From positions 62,001 to 126,000 of the forward strand of contig NZ_PIRZ01000002.1 of assembly GCF_003048575.1 (NCBI RefSeq): a stretch of 64,000 nucleotides of DNA. The letters run 5' to 3'. Positions 1 to 8,719 of this stretch are shown here, piece by piece; positions within the stretch are counted from its first letter, which is position 1, and each line of letters begins with the position of its first letter. The DNA comes from Campylobacter concisus (GTDB lineage Bacteria > Campylobacterota > Campylobacteria > Campylobacterales > Campylobacteraceae). The position numbers and the translations under genes were made by a program. The notes under the pieces were generated by a model. The model saw only the letters and a program-made list of their open reading frames with translations, did no database searches and was not told where the DNA came from.

Positions 1-213
1 AGCATCAAAAGTAAAATTTTAAGCGGCGAGATAAGCTACATCGGCGACAATCTAACCAGTGCGGAGGTTAAATTTACACCTGAGTATTTTTACGATTTTT
101 TAAAATTTGTAGTTGAGAATATCCCAGAGCATCACTATTTTTGTAACCCTAAGATAGGCTGGATATTGTTCATTGCGATGGAGGGATATGTGGAATTTGG
201 TGTTTTGCACTAA
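1..213 (+). CDS. C-terminal fragment of an unknown protein (5' end outside window)
   Basis: Frame 1 is open from the first base to a TAA at 211-213, giving 70 residues that begin inside the protein. The fragment is rich in aromatic residues, has one Cys, contains no obvious membrane segment and ends in EFGVLH. I do not recognise the family. Immunity-type proteins of toxin systems often look like this at the C-terminus, but that is only a guess. It is followed by an AT-rich gap of about 180 bases that carries the promoter of the next gene. Confidence 0.5.
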   Translation, partial: SIKSKILSGEISYIGDNLTSAEVKFTPEYFYDFLKFVVENIPEHHYFCNPKIGWILFIAMEGYVEFGVLH

Positions 214-361
214 TAAATTTATTTTTAAGCAGTTGTCTAAAATTGTCAATAAAAACAAAACGTGAAAGAAAAATTATTCGTAAAAATTCTTAAAATTAAC
301 AAAAAACTGAGCTTGTATTCCAACACCGCTTATTGCTAGCAAAATTTAATCAATTTTTTTA

Positions 362-367
362 TATAAT
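362..367 (+). promoter_or_regulatory. -10 box of the NSS transporter gene
   Basis: A perfect TATAAT follows a T-rich tract and lies 25 bases before the ATG at 393. Campylobacter sigma-70 promoters typically have a strong -10 and no clear -35, which fits. Confidence 0.6.
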
Positions 368-392
368 CCCTATTTTTCACAAAGGCAAAAAG

Positions 393-1766
393 ATGGATAG
401 AAAATCTTGGAGTTCAAGGCTCACATACATTTTAGCTGTTGCAGGAGCTACGGTTGGCTTTGGTGCGACGTGGCGCTTCCCGTATCTAGTCGGGCAAAAC
501 GGTGGTGGCGCCTATGTGCTCGTGTTTTGTATCGCGATGATCGTGATTGGCATACCGATGATTCTAGTTGAAAATGCGATCGGTAGACGCCTAAAATGCA
601 ACGCTGTGGATGCTTTTGGTGGATCGATAAATGGCAAAAAGATCAGCAAAAAGTGGCAGATCGTTGGCTGGATGGGGCTTGTTGGTGCTTTTGGCATTAT
701 GGCTTACTATATGGTTATTGGTGGCTGGGTGCTAAACTACATCGCCCAAATTTCATTTGGTTTACTTGATCTCTCGCATGTGGTTAGTTTTGAGGAGACA
801 AGTGCGTTTTATGAGCAAAATATCGTAAGCAATCCACTTGCTATCAGCTTTGCAACGCTTGTTTTTGTGCTAGTTAATTACGCTATTTTGGTACAGGGTG
901 CGGTCGGTGGTATCGAGCGATCAGCGAAATTTTTAATGCCACTACTTTTTATTTTAATGCTTATTATGATCGCTAAAAATATCACGCTAGATGGTGCAAT
1001 AGAAGGTGTGAAATTTTACTTAACGCCTAATTTCTCAAAGATAAATTTAAAGCTTTTTGTCGATGTTTTGGGGCAGGTCTTCTTTGCTCTTTCGCTTGGT
1101 TTTGGTGTGATGATCACGCTTTCTAGCTTTGTGAAAAAGGATGAGGGTTTGGTTAAAATTTCTATCATTACAGGTATTTTAAATACGGTAATTGCCGTAC
1201 TTGCAGGCTTTATGATATTTCCTTCTCTTTTTAGCTACGGCGTATCGCCAGATAGTGGCCCAAGTTTGGTATTTAAATCACTACCAATTGTTTTTTCTCA
1301 CATGCCATTTGGTGGTTTTTTTGCGGTTGCGTTTTTTACACTATTAATGATCGCTGCACTTACAACATCGCTACCAATATATGAAGTAATAATCACAACA
1401 CTTCAAGAAAAATTTAAGATAAAACGCAAAAAAGCAATATTTTTGGTCCTTGGCGGTATATTTGTTTTAGGGAATTTACCTTCGCTAATGGCTACAAACA
1501 TACTAAGTCACGTAAGCATTTTTGGTAAGAATATTTTTGATGCATATGATGCAATAAGCGCAACGATATTTTTTGTATTTACTTCATTTGGGTGTGCAAT
1601 ATTCGTAGGTTGGGTGCTAAAAGATGATGCAAAAAAAGAAATTTTGCAAGGTAGTGAAAAACATACAAAACTAATAAATGTCTGGTTTTGGTATATAAAA
1701 TTTGTCGTACCGTTTATCATTTTGGTGCTTTTTATCAGCTCGTTTTACGATAATTTTTTAAAATAG
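393..1766 (+). CDS. Sodium-dependent amino-acid symporter, NSS (SNF/LeuT) family
   Basis: The protein has 457 residues and 11-12 hydrophobic segments. Its first membrane segment carries the NSS signature (GFGATWRFPYL followed by NGGGAY), the unwound TM1 of LeuT-type transporters that binds Na+ and substrate. The family imports amino acids or related small solutes with Na+ across the inner membrane; the substrate cannot be read here. I start at ATG 393 because an upstream in-frame codon at 333 would place the TATAAT promoter inside the gene. Campylobacters often carry two NSS genes in tandem, but only one is present here. The M48 protease gene follows after 11 bases. Confidence 0.9.
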   Translation: MDRKSWSSRLTYILAVAGATVGFGATWRFPYLVGQNGGGAYVLVFCIAMIVIGIPMILVENAIGRRLKCNAVDAFGGSINGKKISKKWQIVGWMGLVGAFGIMAYYMVIGGWVLNYIAQISFGLLDLSHVVSFEETSAFYEQNIVSNPLAISFATLVFVLVNYAILVQGAVGGIERSAKFLMPLLFILMLIMIAKNITLDGAIEGVKFYLTPNFSKINLKLFVDVLGQVFFALSLGFGVMITLSSFVKKDEGLVKISIITGILNTVIAVLAGFMIFPSLFSYGVSPDSGPSLVFKSLPIVFSHMPFGGFFAVAFFTLLMIAALTTSLPIYEVIITTLQEKFKIKRKKAIFLVLGGIFVLGNLPSLMATNILSHVSIFGKNIFDAYDAISATIFFVFTSFGCAIFVGWVLKDDAKKEILQGSEKHTKLINVWFWYIKFVVPFIILVLFISSFYDNFLK

Positions 1767-1777
1767 GGCGTAAAAAT

Positions 1778-2980
1778 ATGTTTTATTTTTTACTTGGTAT
1801 TTACTTTTTTTACGTTGCCGCAAAGGCGATTTTGGCGATTTTACAGATAAATTTTATACGTGCGGAGGCTAAAAAGCCGGCCGTCGTGCTAGAGCAGGGG
1901 GAGTATAAAACCGCCGCCGCTGCAGCGATAACGAATCAAAAATTTGAGATAGCAAGCCTTTTTTATCACGCCGTGATATTTATGATGTGGTCGTGCTGGG
2001 GGCTTGGCGCGATATCGGGGCATGCCTACAAAACGGGAGATATAGGCGATAACGTCTTTATGGTTATGGTATTTTTACTCGTTTCGTCACTGCTAGAACT
2101 GCCGCTAAATATCTACGAAACCTTCGTCAAAGACAAAAAGCTCGGCTTTTCAAACGTAACGCCTAAAATTTTCGCGCTCGATCTACTTAAAACGCTCGCA
2201 CTAACGCTAGTGTTTGGCACGCTGTTTGTGTGGCTAGTGCTGCTTTGCATTAGATTTTTGGGCGATTTTTGGTGGTTTTGGGCGTTTTTGCTTAGCTTTG
2301 CCATCGCGCTTGTTATAAATCTCATCTACCCGACGCTCATCGCGCCAATTTTTAACAAAATGCAGCCGCTAGAAGAGGGCGAGCTAAAAAGCCGTATTGA
2401 AGGGCTTTTGGCGCGGTGCGGGTTTAAAAGTAGCGGCGTTTTTACGATAGACGCTAGCAAGCGCGATAACCGCCTAAACGCCTATTTCGGCGGCCTTGGC
2501 ACGACTAAACGAGTGGTGCTTTTCGACACGCTCGTTAAAAAGCTAAGCTTAGATGAGATAATCGCTGTTTTGGGGCATGAGCTGGGGCATTTTAAGCATA
2601 AAGATATCCTAAAAATGATCGCTCTAAGCGCGGTTATGCTTTTTGCGATGTTTTTTATATTTGGCAACATCCCTGACGCGGCGTATCAAGCGCTTGGGCT
2701 TCATAGCGGAGGCGGCGGAGTGATCGTGTTTTTGCTACTTTTTTCGCCGATTTTCGGGTTTTTATTTTCGCCGGTGAGCTCGTATTTTAGCCGCGCGAAC
2801 GAATTTGGCGCCGATAGATTCGCTGGCGAGGTCTCAAACAAAGCCGACATGATAAGCGCGCTAAAAAAGCTAGGCTCCGAAAACAAGGCCTTTCCAAAGG
2901 CTCATCCTCTCTATGCGTTCGTCTATCATTCGCACCCAAGCCTTTTTGAGCGTATAAATGAGCTAGAAAATGAAAATTGA
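1778..2980 (+). CDS. M48 family membrane metallopeptidase (Ste24/CAAX-protease-like)
   Basis: The 400-residue polytopic membrane protein belongs to peptidase family M48. The zinc site is visible as HELGH (His267, Glu268, His271) with the third ligand in NEFGAD (Glu342). The long N-terminal membrane region matches the Ste24-type M48 N-domain rather than the shorter HtpX type. It probably cleaves membrane or misfolded proteins at the inner membrane. The codons are richer in GCG, GGC and CGC than in the flanking transporter and prmC, which hints at a different origin. The end overlaps prmC by 11 bases, so the two are probably co-translated. Confidence 0.88.
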   Translation: MFYFLLGIYFFYVAAKAILAILQINFIRAEAKKPAVVLEQGEYKTAAAAAITNQKFEIASLFYHAVIFMMWSCWGLGAISGHAYKTGDIGDNVFMVMVFLLVSSLLELPLNIYETFVKDKKLGFSNVTPKIFALDLLKTLALTLVFGTLFVWLVLLCIRFLGDFWWFWAFLLSFAIALVINLIYPTLIAPIFNKMQPLEEGELKSRIEGLLARCGFKSSGVFTIDASKRDNRLNAYFGGLGTTKRVVLFDTLVKKLSLDEIIAVLGHELGHFKHKDILKMIALSAVMLFAMFFIFGNIPDAAYQALGLHSGGGGVIVFLLLFSPIFGFLFSPVSSYFSRANEFGADRFAGEVSNKADMISALKKLGSENKAFPKAHPLYAFVYHSHPSLFERINELENEN

Positions 2981-3782
2981 AGAAGCTCTTAAAGAGGCTA
3001 GTTTAAGGCTAAGCTCACTTTGTCAAAATCCAAGCAGAGTTGCTAAAATTTTGCTTATGAACTATCTTGATGTAAGCATTGAATGGATATTTTTAAATCA
3101 AAAAAATGAATTTGATGAGAGCGGCTATTTTGCTCTAGTTAAAAGGTATGAAAACTACGAGCCTCTTGAATATATAACTGGTAAAGCTAGCTTTTATGGG
3201 CTTGATTTTTATGTGGAAAGCGGAGTGCTTATCCCAAGACCTGAAACAGAAATTTTAGTGGATAAAGTAATAGAAATTTCACGCGAATATAATGAGCCAA
3301 AGATCGCAGAAATAGGCACAGGAAGCGGCATTATTAGTATCATACTAGCTCTAAAAACAAAGGCAAATATCGTAGCGACAGACATCAACGAAAAAGCTTT
3401 GATGCTTGCTAAAAAAAATGCAGATAAATTTGATGTAGGCGGGAGGATCAAATTTTTAAACTGCTCTTATGTGGATGAAATTTTAGAAGATATTGATATT
3501 TTGGTTTCAAATCCGCCATATATTGCAAGAGGCTATAAACTTAGTAAATTTGTACTAAATGAGCCAGAAAGTGCGCTCTTTGGAGGCGAAGTAGGAGATG
3601 AAATCTTAAAAGATATTATTCTCATAGCCAAAGATCGTAATATCAAAAACGTTGCTTGTGAGATGGGGTACGATCAAAAAGCAAGTATACAAAATTTCTT
3701 AGAGGCCAATGGTTTTGAGTATAGCTTTTACAAAGATTTGGCTGGCTTTGATAGAGGCTTTTGCGCGAAGTTAAAAATATAA
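2970..3782 (+). CDS. prmC: Peptide chain release factor N5-glutamine methyltransferase
   Basis: PrmC (HemK) methylates the Gln of the GGQ motif in RF1 and RF2 using S-adenosylmethionine. The 270-residue protein has the two expected parts: an N-terminal helical domain (about 1-80) and a Rossmann methyltransferase domain with the SAM loop (EIGTGSG) and the diagnostic NPPY motif at residues 181-184. The length is normal. The ATG lies inside the 3' end of the M48 gene (11-base overlap), and the DUF4149 gene begins 10 bases after its stop. Confidence 0.93.
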   Translation: MKIEEALKEASLRLSSLCQNPSRVAKILLMNYLDVSIEWIFLNQKNEFDESGYFALVKRYENYEPLEYITGKASFYGLDFYVESGVLIPRPETEILVDKVIEISREYNEPKIAEIGTGSGIISIILALKTKANIVATDINEKALMLAKKNADKFDVGGRIKFLNCSYVDEILEDIDILVSNPPYIARGYKLSKFVLNEPESALFGGEVGDEILKDIILIAKDRNIKNVACEMGYDQKASIQNFLEANGFEYSFYKDLAGFDRGFCAKLKI

Positions 3783-3792
3783 AGGAGAGAAT

Positions 3793-4272
3793 TTGAGAGG
3801 AGTTTATTTTTTGCTTTTGGCAGTACTTATAGGAGCTGAGCTAACGCTTGGTATTTTGGTGGCGCCAGTCATATTTTTCCCACAAAGCATCATAGGAGAT
3901 GGCATACTTACGCATTTTATGAGCGGTCAAATGATGACAAAGATATTTTTGAAATTTAATTATATTTTGCTTTTTATAAGCATAGTTGTAATGATTAGCG
4001 AGCTATTTGATCTTAGAAAAAAGCTTATTTTTTCACTAAAATTTAGCATGTTAATGCTTGCTTTTTTAAATTTAGCCTTAGCTTTAAGCTTTGTATTTTT
4101 CTTTACTCCTTTTGTAGTTTACGCTCAGAATTTGGGTGTTGACTCGACACAGACGGCCGAATTTGCCAAAATGCATAGTGCGAGTGAATATGTGATGAAA
4201 ATTATGCTTGTTTTACAAATTATTTTATTTTTTGTGAAATTTAAGATTAGCCAAAATGAACGCGAAGCCTGA
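3793..4272 (+). CDS. DUF4149-type small membrane protein
   Basis: A TTG start at 3793 is preceded by AAAGGAGAGA, a good ribosome binding site. The 159-residue protein has about four hydrophobic segments and the layout of the DUF4149 family (early GAELTLGILVAPVIF segment, C-terminal membrane helix). The function of the family is unknown; the site of action is the inner membrane. Its 3' end overlaps the following ThrE-type gene by 17 bases. Confidence 0.7.
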   Translation: MRGVYFLLLAVLIGAELTLGILVAPVIFFPQSIIGDGILTHFMSGQMMTKIFLKFNYILLFISIVVMISELFDLRKKLIFSLKFSMLMLAFLNLALALSFVFFFTPFVVYAQNLGVDSTQTAEFAKMHSASEYVMKIMLVLQIILFFVKFKISQNEREA

Positions 4273-5038
4273 TATTCAAGTCTTAACAAATTTTTTAGCC
4301 AAATACACGACGGCGATGGTGAGCGCTGGCACCTACACCGCACGCGTAGAAAAGTGCGTAGACCGCATAGCTAACCACTACGGATACGACGTTAGCGTGA
4401 CGATTTTCGTGAAGTATTTTACCATTAGCGTCATGGACTCGGCTGACAACTCCCTACGCCGAACCTACGTGAAAAAGATCCCGCTGGGGCAGGTGAGCTT
4501 TAACCGTATTTCCGAGCTTTCGTCGCTTAGCTGGCGGATTTTGGATGAAAATTTGAGCTTAGACGAGGCCAAAGAGCAGTTTGAGGGCGTCATGCGCATC
4601 GGCGCAAATAAATTTGCAAGCTCGCTTATTTTGATCAGCCTTGCAAATGCGGCGTTTTGCAGGCTTTTTGGCGGCGACGCGGGCTCGGTCGTATGCGTAT
4701 TTTTCGCGACGCTTGTTGGATATAGCCTTAAATTCGCGCTTGCTAAAATTGGCGTAAATTTAAAAATCCAATACGTTTTGGTCTCGTTCGTCGTCTCTTT
4801 TATCGCCTATCTTGGCGTATTTTACGGCTTTACGCACACTAGCGACGTGGCGATCGGCTCGTCGATACTCTTTTTAATGCCGGGCGTTTTTCTCATAAAC
4901 TCGGTCTTTGATATCATAAACGATAACACGCTTGTAGGCATCAGTAGAGCCGTGAGCACGGGCATCCTGATACTTTGCATAGCAGTGGGCGTCTATATCA
5001 CGCTCTCGCTTAGCAATGCGGAGATTTTACATGTTTGA
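4256..5038 (+). CDS. Threonine/serine exporter family protein, large subunit (DUF1212/ThrE)
   Basis: The 260-residue protein has a soluble N-terminal part (about 1-115) and five hydrophobic segments at the C-terminus, the layout of the ThrE/DUF1212 family. In split systems it pairs with a DUF3815 subunit, which is exactly what follows. The probable role is export of threonine, serine or a related small acid across the inner membrane. It overlaps both neighbours. The codons are notably more G+C-rich than in prmC or the DUF4149 gene upstream, so the two-gene exporter may have been acquired. Confidence 0.82.
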   Translation: MNAKPDIQVLTNFLAKYTTAMVSAGTYTARVEKCVDRIANHYGYDVSVTIFVKYFTISVMDSADNSLRRTYVKKIPLGQVSFNRISELSSLSWRILDENLSLDEAKEQFEGVMRIGANKFASSLILISLANAAFCRLFGGDAGSVVCVFFATLVGYSLKFALAKIGVNLKIQYVLVSFVVSFIAYLGVFYGFTHTSDVAIGSSILFLMPGVFLINSVFDIINDNTLVGISRAVSTGILILCIAVGVYITLSLSNAEILHV

Positions 5039-5555
5039 GCTTTTTACCGCAACTCTCATAGACGGCGCTTTTGCTGCGGTGGCGGGGCTTGGCTTTGCCT
5101 ATGCTAGCTCGCCGCCAAAAAGGACTCTTGCCTTTTGCGCGCTGCTTGCGGCGTTTGCGCACGCTAGCCGTTTTTGGATCATGCAGATGGGATTTTTTAA
5201 CATCAGCGTCGCCACTCTTATAGTATCATTTTTAAGCGGGATTTTAGGTATGCTCTTTGCCAAACGGCTAAAAGTGCCCGCCGAGATCATCGCATTTCCC
5301 GCGCTTTTGCCGATGGTGCCGGGAGTCTATGCGTATAAAGGCATCTTGGCGCTGTTTTCGTTTCTAAACGAGCCTGATATTGCTAAGAAAAACGAATACC
5401 TAATCATATTTTTCGATAACGCGATCACGACCACGACGGTCTCGCTAGCGCTTGGCGTCGGGGTTTCGGTGGTGCTGATTTTATTTTATGATCAGTCCTT
5501 GATGATTACCCGCGGCGCTAAGTGCGATCTGGCTACGAGAAAGACGCACGGATAA
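5031..5555 (+). CDS. Threonine/serine exporter family protein, small subunit (DUF3815/ThrE_2)
   Basis: About 174 residues with five hydrophobic segments, matching the small partner (ThrE_2, DUF3815) of the split ThrE exporter encoded just upstream. I place the start at ATG 5031, which overlaps the previous stop by 8 bases and has GCGGAG upstream; an in-frame ATG at 5016 would lie deeper in the neighbour. The conserved segment with FPALLPMVPG is typical of the family. The codon bias is G+C-rich like that of its partner. Confidence 0.8.
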   Translation: MFELFTATLIDGAFAAVAGLGFAYASSPPKRTLAFCALLAAFAHASRFWIMQMGFFNISVATLIVSFLSGILGMLFAKRLKVPAEIIAFPALLPMVPGVYAYKGILALFSFLNEPDIAKKNEYLIIFFDNAITTTTVSLALGVGVSVVLILFYDQSLMITRGAKCDLATRKTHG

Positions 5556-5669
5556 TTTTAACTTTGGCATAGAAATTTGTATGGCTTTTTGATAGTTTTT
5601 ATTATTTTTACTAGATATTTTTTCAATTTTGCCGATCTAACTTAAAACCAAATTTCAAAAGGATTTATG

Positions 5670-6863
5670 ATGTTAAGCGGTATCGGCGGATTTTCTAGCG
5701 TCGCTAAAAATTTTCAGCTAAATGAAAAACATAGCATAAAGAGTCAAATCATATATAAAAATGAAATCTCGCAGCCTGACACAGTCGAGCACAAATTTAA
5801 CGAAGTTTTAGGATATAAAGTAGGTGCGGACGGATATTTTACGTCCGAATTTAATGAAGCCGCAGGTATCCCGAAGGACTACAAAATCCACTCAGATACC
5901 TTAAAATCTCTCGTGAACGTAAATGATAAAGCGATCGCATTTAATAAAATGTTTTCAAAAATCGACATAGCAAAAACAGTCGGCAATGCATATAAAATTT
6001 TATCCCAAGTAGTCGGCGTGGACGTTTTAAATTCCAAAGAAAGTTTTAACAAAGAAGACATCACCAAATTTCCTCAAGGATACGAGTATGAGAAATCAAG
6101 TCTAAAAGTAACTAAAGTAAATAAAAACATCTACGACTATGCGTCGGCACGTAGCGCCTTTGACGATAAGTCTGGGAAAACCAACATGGAAACGCTATTT
6201 TTTAATAGCTCATATCATGCGTTAACAACGACGCCGCAATATAAGCCGTCAACCAATATCTTTGATAACAATAACGGCGGCAAAGAGAGCGAAAACGTGA
6301 GCGTGTTTATAAATCCTCACGGCGAAAGATACACTAACCCTGACGGTAGTATAACTAAAGGAGGCTTGTTAGCAGCCGTAATAAACTCAAATTTAGATGT
6401 ACGAGAGGGCGAAACTACGGTTTGGGGCAAGATGCAAGGTTATGACAAAAGCATAAGCAGCAAAGAATACAGACAAAAGCTGGACGCCTTTATTGATTCG
6501 CGCAACATCTACAGCATCAAAGGAAGCGAGCTTGACGGGCTTAGCAAGGATTACCAAGAATATGTACTAACGTTTCAAAAAATGCAAGAGTCGCTTTTAC
6601 CCGGTAGCACTGCCTTAAGCGGCAACTCTAACATAACTTCCGACGGCAAAGAATCAAAAAGCCTCTTTGAAATAATGCAAGAGGATATGAAAGAGGCGCA
6701 AAAACGCCTAGAAAAGCTAATAGAGCAAGAAAAGCGAACGCAAAAGATGCTGGGTAAAAACAGAAAATACGACAAAGAGCTAGAGCAAAATACTAGAAAA
6801 AATTTAGAAGAACTTGAGGCGATAATGAAATTTAACGCTAAGAGCGTGGATATAAAGGCTTAA
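5670..6863 (+). CDS. Cj0814-like flagellar-dependent secreted protein
   Basis: The 397-residue protein has no signal peptide or membrane segment. Its N-terminus (MLSGIGGF) and the block around GADGYFTSEFNEAAGIP resemble the Campylobacter family described as Cj0814-type flagellar-dependent secreted proteins, thought to leave the cell through the flagellar export apparatus. That assignment rests on my memory of the family. The C-terminal 100 residues are highly charged and probably coiled-coil (many Glu, Lys, Gln). Two ATGs are adjacent at 5667 and 5670; AAAAGGA at 5657-5663 is spaced better for 5670. A 50-codon gene with a similar N-terminus follows. Confidence 0.6.
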   Translation: MLSGIGGFSSVAKNFQLNEKHSIKSQIIYKNEISQPDTVEHKFNEVLGYKVGADGYFTSEFNEAAGIPKDYKIHSDTLKSLVNVNDKAIAFNKMFSKIDIAKTVGNAYKILSQVVGVDVLNSKESFNKEDITKFPQGYEYEKSSLKVTKVNKNIYDYASARSAFDDKSGKTNMETLFFNSSYHALTTTPQYKPSTNIFDNNNGGKESENVSVFINPHGERYTNPDGSITKGGLLAAVINSNLDVREGETTVWGKMQGYDKSISSKEYRQKLDAFIDSRNIYSIKGSELDGLSKDYQEYVLTFQKMQESLLPGSTALSGNSNITSDGKESKSLFEIMQEDMKEAQKRLEKLIEQEKRTQKMLGKNRKYDKELEQNTRKNLEELEAIMKFNAKSVDIKA

Positions 6864-6873
6864 AAGGATTAAT

Positions 6874-7026
6874 ATGATAAGCAGCATAAACGGATTTAAC
6901 GCAAACGTAAATTATGATTTTAGTAGTGCTCACGAGCGAAATTTAAAAGCACGCGAGGAAAAAGAGGCGGAAGTAATGGGGCTTTTAAGAAAATTCAGTA
7001 AAATAGGGCTTAATGTAAGAGCCTAA
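6874..7026 (+). CDS. Small protein sharing the N-terminus of the preceding secreted protein
   Basis: A 50-codon frame starts at ATG 6874 with AAAAGGA five bases upstream, the same Shine-Dalgarno layout as the gene before it, and ends at TAA 7024-7026. The product begins MISSINGF, close to MLSGIGGF of the preceding protein, then runs into a charged helix and ends KIGLNVRA. It has no hydrophobic segment. It could be a small substrate of the flagellar secretion route, a chaperone-like companion, or the 5' remnant of a duplicated gene. The intact ribosome binding site and clean frame argue for a real gene. Confidence 0.6.
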   Translation: MISSINGFNANVNYDFSSAHERNLKAREEKEAEVMGLLRKFSKIGLNVRA

Positions 7027-7035
7027 GGAAATATT

Positions 7036-7425
7036 GTGAAAATACGAATCTACTACGAAGATACCGATGCTGGCGGAATAGTCTATCACACAAACTACAT
7101 TAAATTTTGCGAGCGAGCCAGAAGTGAAGCATTTTTCCAGGCTGGATTAAATTTCACAAAAGAGGGCGGATACTTTGTGGTTTCGTCGCTGGAGGCTAAA
7201 TTTATTGCTTCAGCCGTACTTGGAGATGAAATTTTTGTGCAAAGCAAGATATTGGAGATTAAAAAAGCAAGTATTGTTTTAGAGCAAGAAATTTATAAAT
7301 TTGATGATAAAAATACGGAAAAACTACTCTTTAGAGCGACGATTACGTTAGCCTTTATGAAAGAAGAGAAGCTTGCTAAGATAAATGATGAGATAAAAAA
7401 ATTTTTGGAGAATTCTAAATTTTAA
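7036..7425 (+). CDS. ybgC: YbgC/FadM-family acyl-CoA thioesterase (hot-dog fold)
   Basis: A GTG start follows AAGGAA. The 129-residue hot-dog protein carries the family signature YEDTDAGGIVYHTNY, in which Asp11 and His18 correspond to the catalytic residues of YbgC-type thioesterases. It hydrolyses acyl-CoA or acyl-ACP thioesters in the cytoplasm and is associated with phospholipid and envelope metabolism in other Proteobacteria. Its position next to the UDG-like/rpmH block is as in C. jejuni. A shared hairpin separates it from the convergent gene downstream. Confidence 0.9.
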   Translation: MKIRIYYEDTDAGGIVYHTNYIKFCERARSEAFFQAGLNFTKEGGYFVVSSLEAKFIASAVLGDEIFVQSKILEIKKASIVLEQEIYKFDDKNTEKLLFRATITLAFMKEEKLAKINDEIKKFLENSKF

Positions 7426-7428
7426 ATT

Positions 7429-7459
7429 GTGGCTAAATTAAAAATTTAACTTTAGCCAC
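7429..7459. terminator. Bidirectional terminator-like hairpin between ybgC and the minus-strand gene
   Basis: GTGGCTAAA (7429-7437) and TTTAGCCAC (7451-7459) form a perfect 9-bp stem with a 13-base AT-rich loop in the gap between convergent genes. Confidence 0.55.
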
Positions 7460-7468
7460 TTTGTGCTT

Positions 7469-8719
7469 TTACATCGAGCTATTTTGATCGAGCAAAATTT
7501 CTTGATTTGCTTCGTCAAAGTGGTCGCCTTTTGCGTTATAAATTTTAACTCCATATAAGACTTGAGAGTTTTCAACCCTTTCGGTAAAGATTCTATCAGT
7601 ACTTTTATCTATAAAATTTGTATATATATACTCGGCACCAAAAGCACTTGAATAGCCGATTTGCGAATATCTAAAATCTACATCAAAAAGATCACCAAGC
7701 CCCAAAAATAAGTCGTTAACAGGATTTAGTGAGTTCGCGATGAAAAGATTTTGTCTATCTCTTTGTGCGATGGCATTAAAGATATTTGGTAAAAAATTTA
7801 TCTGCGTACTTAAAAGTGCGTATGGTTTTATCTCAAAGCCCCTCATCTGCGTTGCTACAAGAGAAGCTTTGACGATTGGGATGTTTAAAAATATACTTGC
7901 ATCATCAAACTTGGATTTTTTACTTAAAGTGTCGTTTAAATTTATATCTTTGCCTACGATAGAGGCCTCGTGATAATCACTACTTTGCATGCGGACATAT
8001 TCATTTAGCTTTTGCCCTAATGAACTGCCATCATCAAATGCAACTATCTTTTCATTCGAGTAAGCTAGCAAAGCTGAAATTTGCTCTTTATAATCAATGC
8101 CACCAAAGATCAAATTTGGCTTTGGATTTATGATAAAAGAGCTATGAACACTTGGAATGTAGATAAGCTCATTTGATAGAACTAGCGAATTTATAATGTT
8201 TGCACCATTTGATGTAAGGGCTGCGATAAAATAATTAAAGCCTTGGACTCTAGCCGTTTGCATAGCATTTGTAAGACTTTGTGGGCTTTCATCGTTGCTA
8301 TTTATAAATTTGATCTCAATATCTGCGTCTTGCTTTAAGACATAGCTTAAGACCGCATTTGATACAACATTTGCATAAGATTTTATAATCTTTTGTGGGA
8401 TGATTACAGCGATTTTGCCGCTTTTATTAACTTTTAAAATAGCTTCACCACCAAGAGAGATATAAAGCTCTAAAAGAGCGGTATCGTCTATTTTTGCTGG
8501 CTCAAATCTCGCCATAAAACTAGCCAGTAAATCAGCCTTGATAAGCTCATTTAAGCAGGTATTATCACAAAATTCTGGTTCTAAATTTATATAAGTAATC
8601 TTTGCTGGAGGTATGCTTGATAGACTTTGGTTTTTTGTAACGTTACTCTCAAAATTTATCTCATCTTGTGATGCAAAAATAGTCGAAAAAATGGCTAAAA
8701 AAAGTAAAATTTTTCTCAT
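7469..8719 (-). CDS. Periplasmic binding-protein-like protein of unknown function (Cj0964-type context)
   Basis: The 416-residue product has a cleavable signal peptide ([17 protein letters not shown]). The rest is a soluble alpha/beta protein with the feel of a type I periplasmic binding fold: alternating hydrophobic strands such as GKIAVIIPQKI, FNYFIAALTSN and EKIVAFDDGS. Similar proteins in C. jejuni are annotated only as putative periplasmic proteins. Two Cys residues in the N-terminal part (EFCDNTCLNE) could form a disulfide. The start overlaps the stop of the upstream UDG-like gene by 4 bases, so the two are co-transcribed. No ligand can be inferred. Confidence 0.72.
   Translation of the reverse strand: MRKILLFLAIFSTIFASQDEINFESNVTKNQSLSSIPPAKITYINLEPEFCDNTCLNELIKADLLASFMARFEPAKIDDTALLELYISLGGEAILKVNKSGKIAVIIPQKIIKSYANVVSNAVLSYVLKQDADIEIKFINSNDESPQSLTNAMQTARVQGFNYFIAALTSNGANIINSLVLSNELIYIPSVHSSFIINPKPNLIFGGIDYKEQISALLAYSNEKIVAFDDGSSLGQKLNEYVRMQSSDYHEASIVGKDINLNDTLSKKSKFDDASIFLNIPIVKASLVATQMRGFEIKPYALLSTQINFLPNIFNAIAQRDRQNLFIANSLNPVNDLFLGLGDLFDVDFRYSQIGYSSAFGAEYIYTNFIDKSTDRIFTERVENSQVLYGVKIYNAKGDHFDEANQEILLDQNSSM

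Noticed and set aside
333-392. Upstream in-frame start of the NSS transporter
   Set aside because: It would put the TATAAT promoter inside the gene and add 20 residues not seen in the family.
5561-5640. Flagellar promoter signals before the secreted-protein gene: TTGGCA at 5564-5569 (sigma-54-like) and CGATCT at 5633-5638 (sigma-28-like)
   Set aside because: The GC element expected ten bases after the GG of a sigma-54 site is absent, and the sigma-28-like box has no clear -35 partner.
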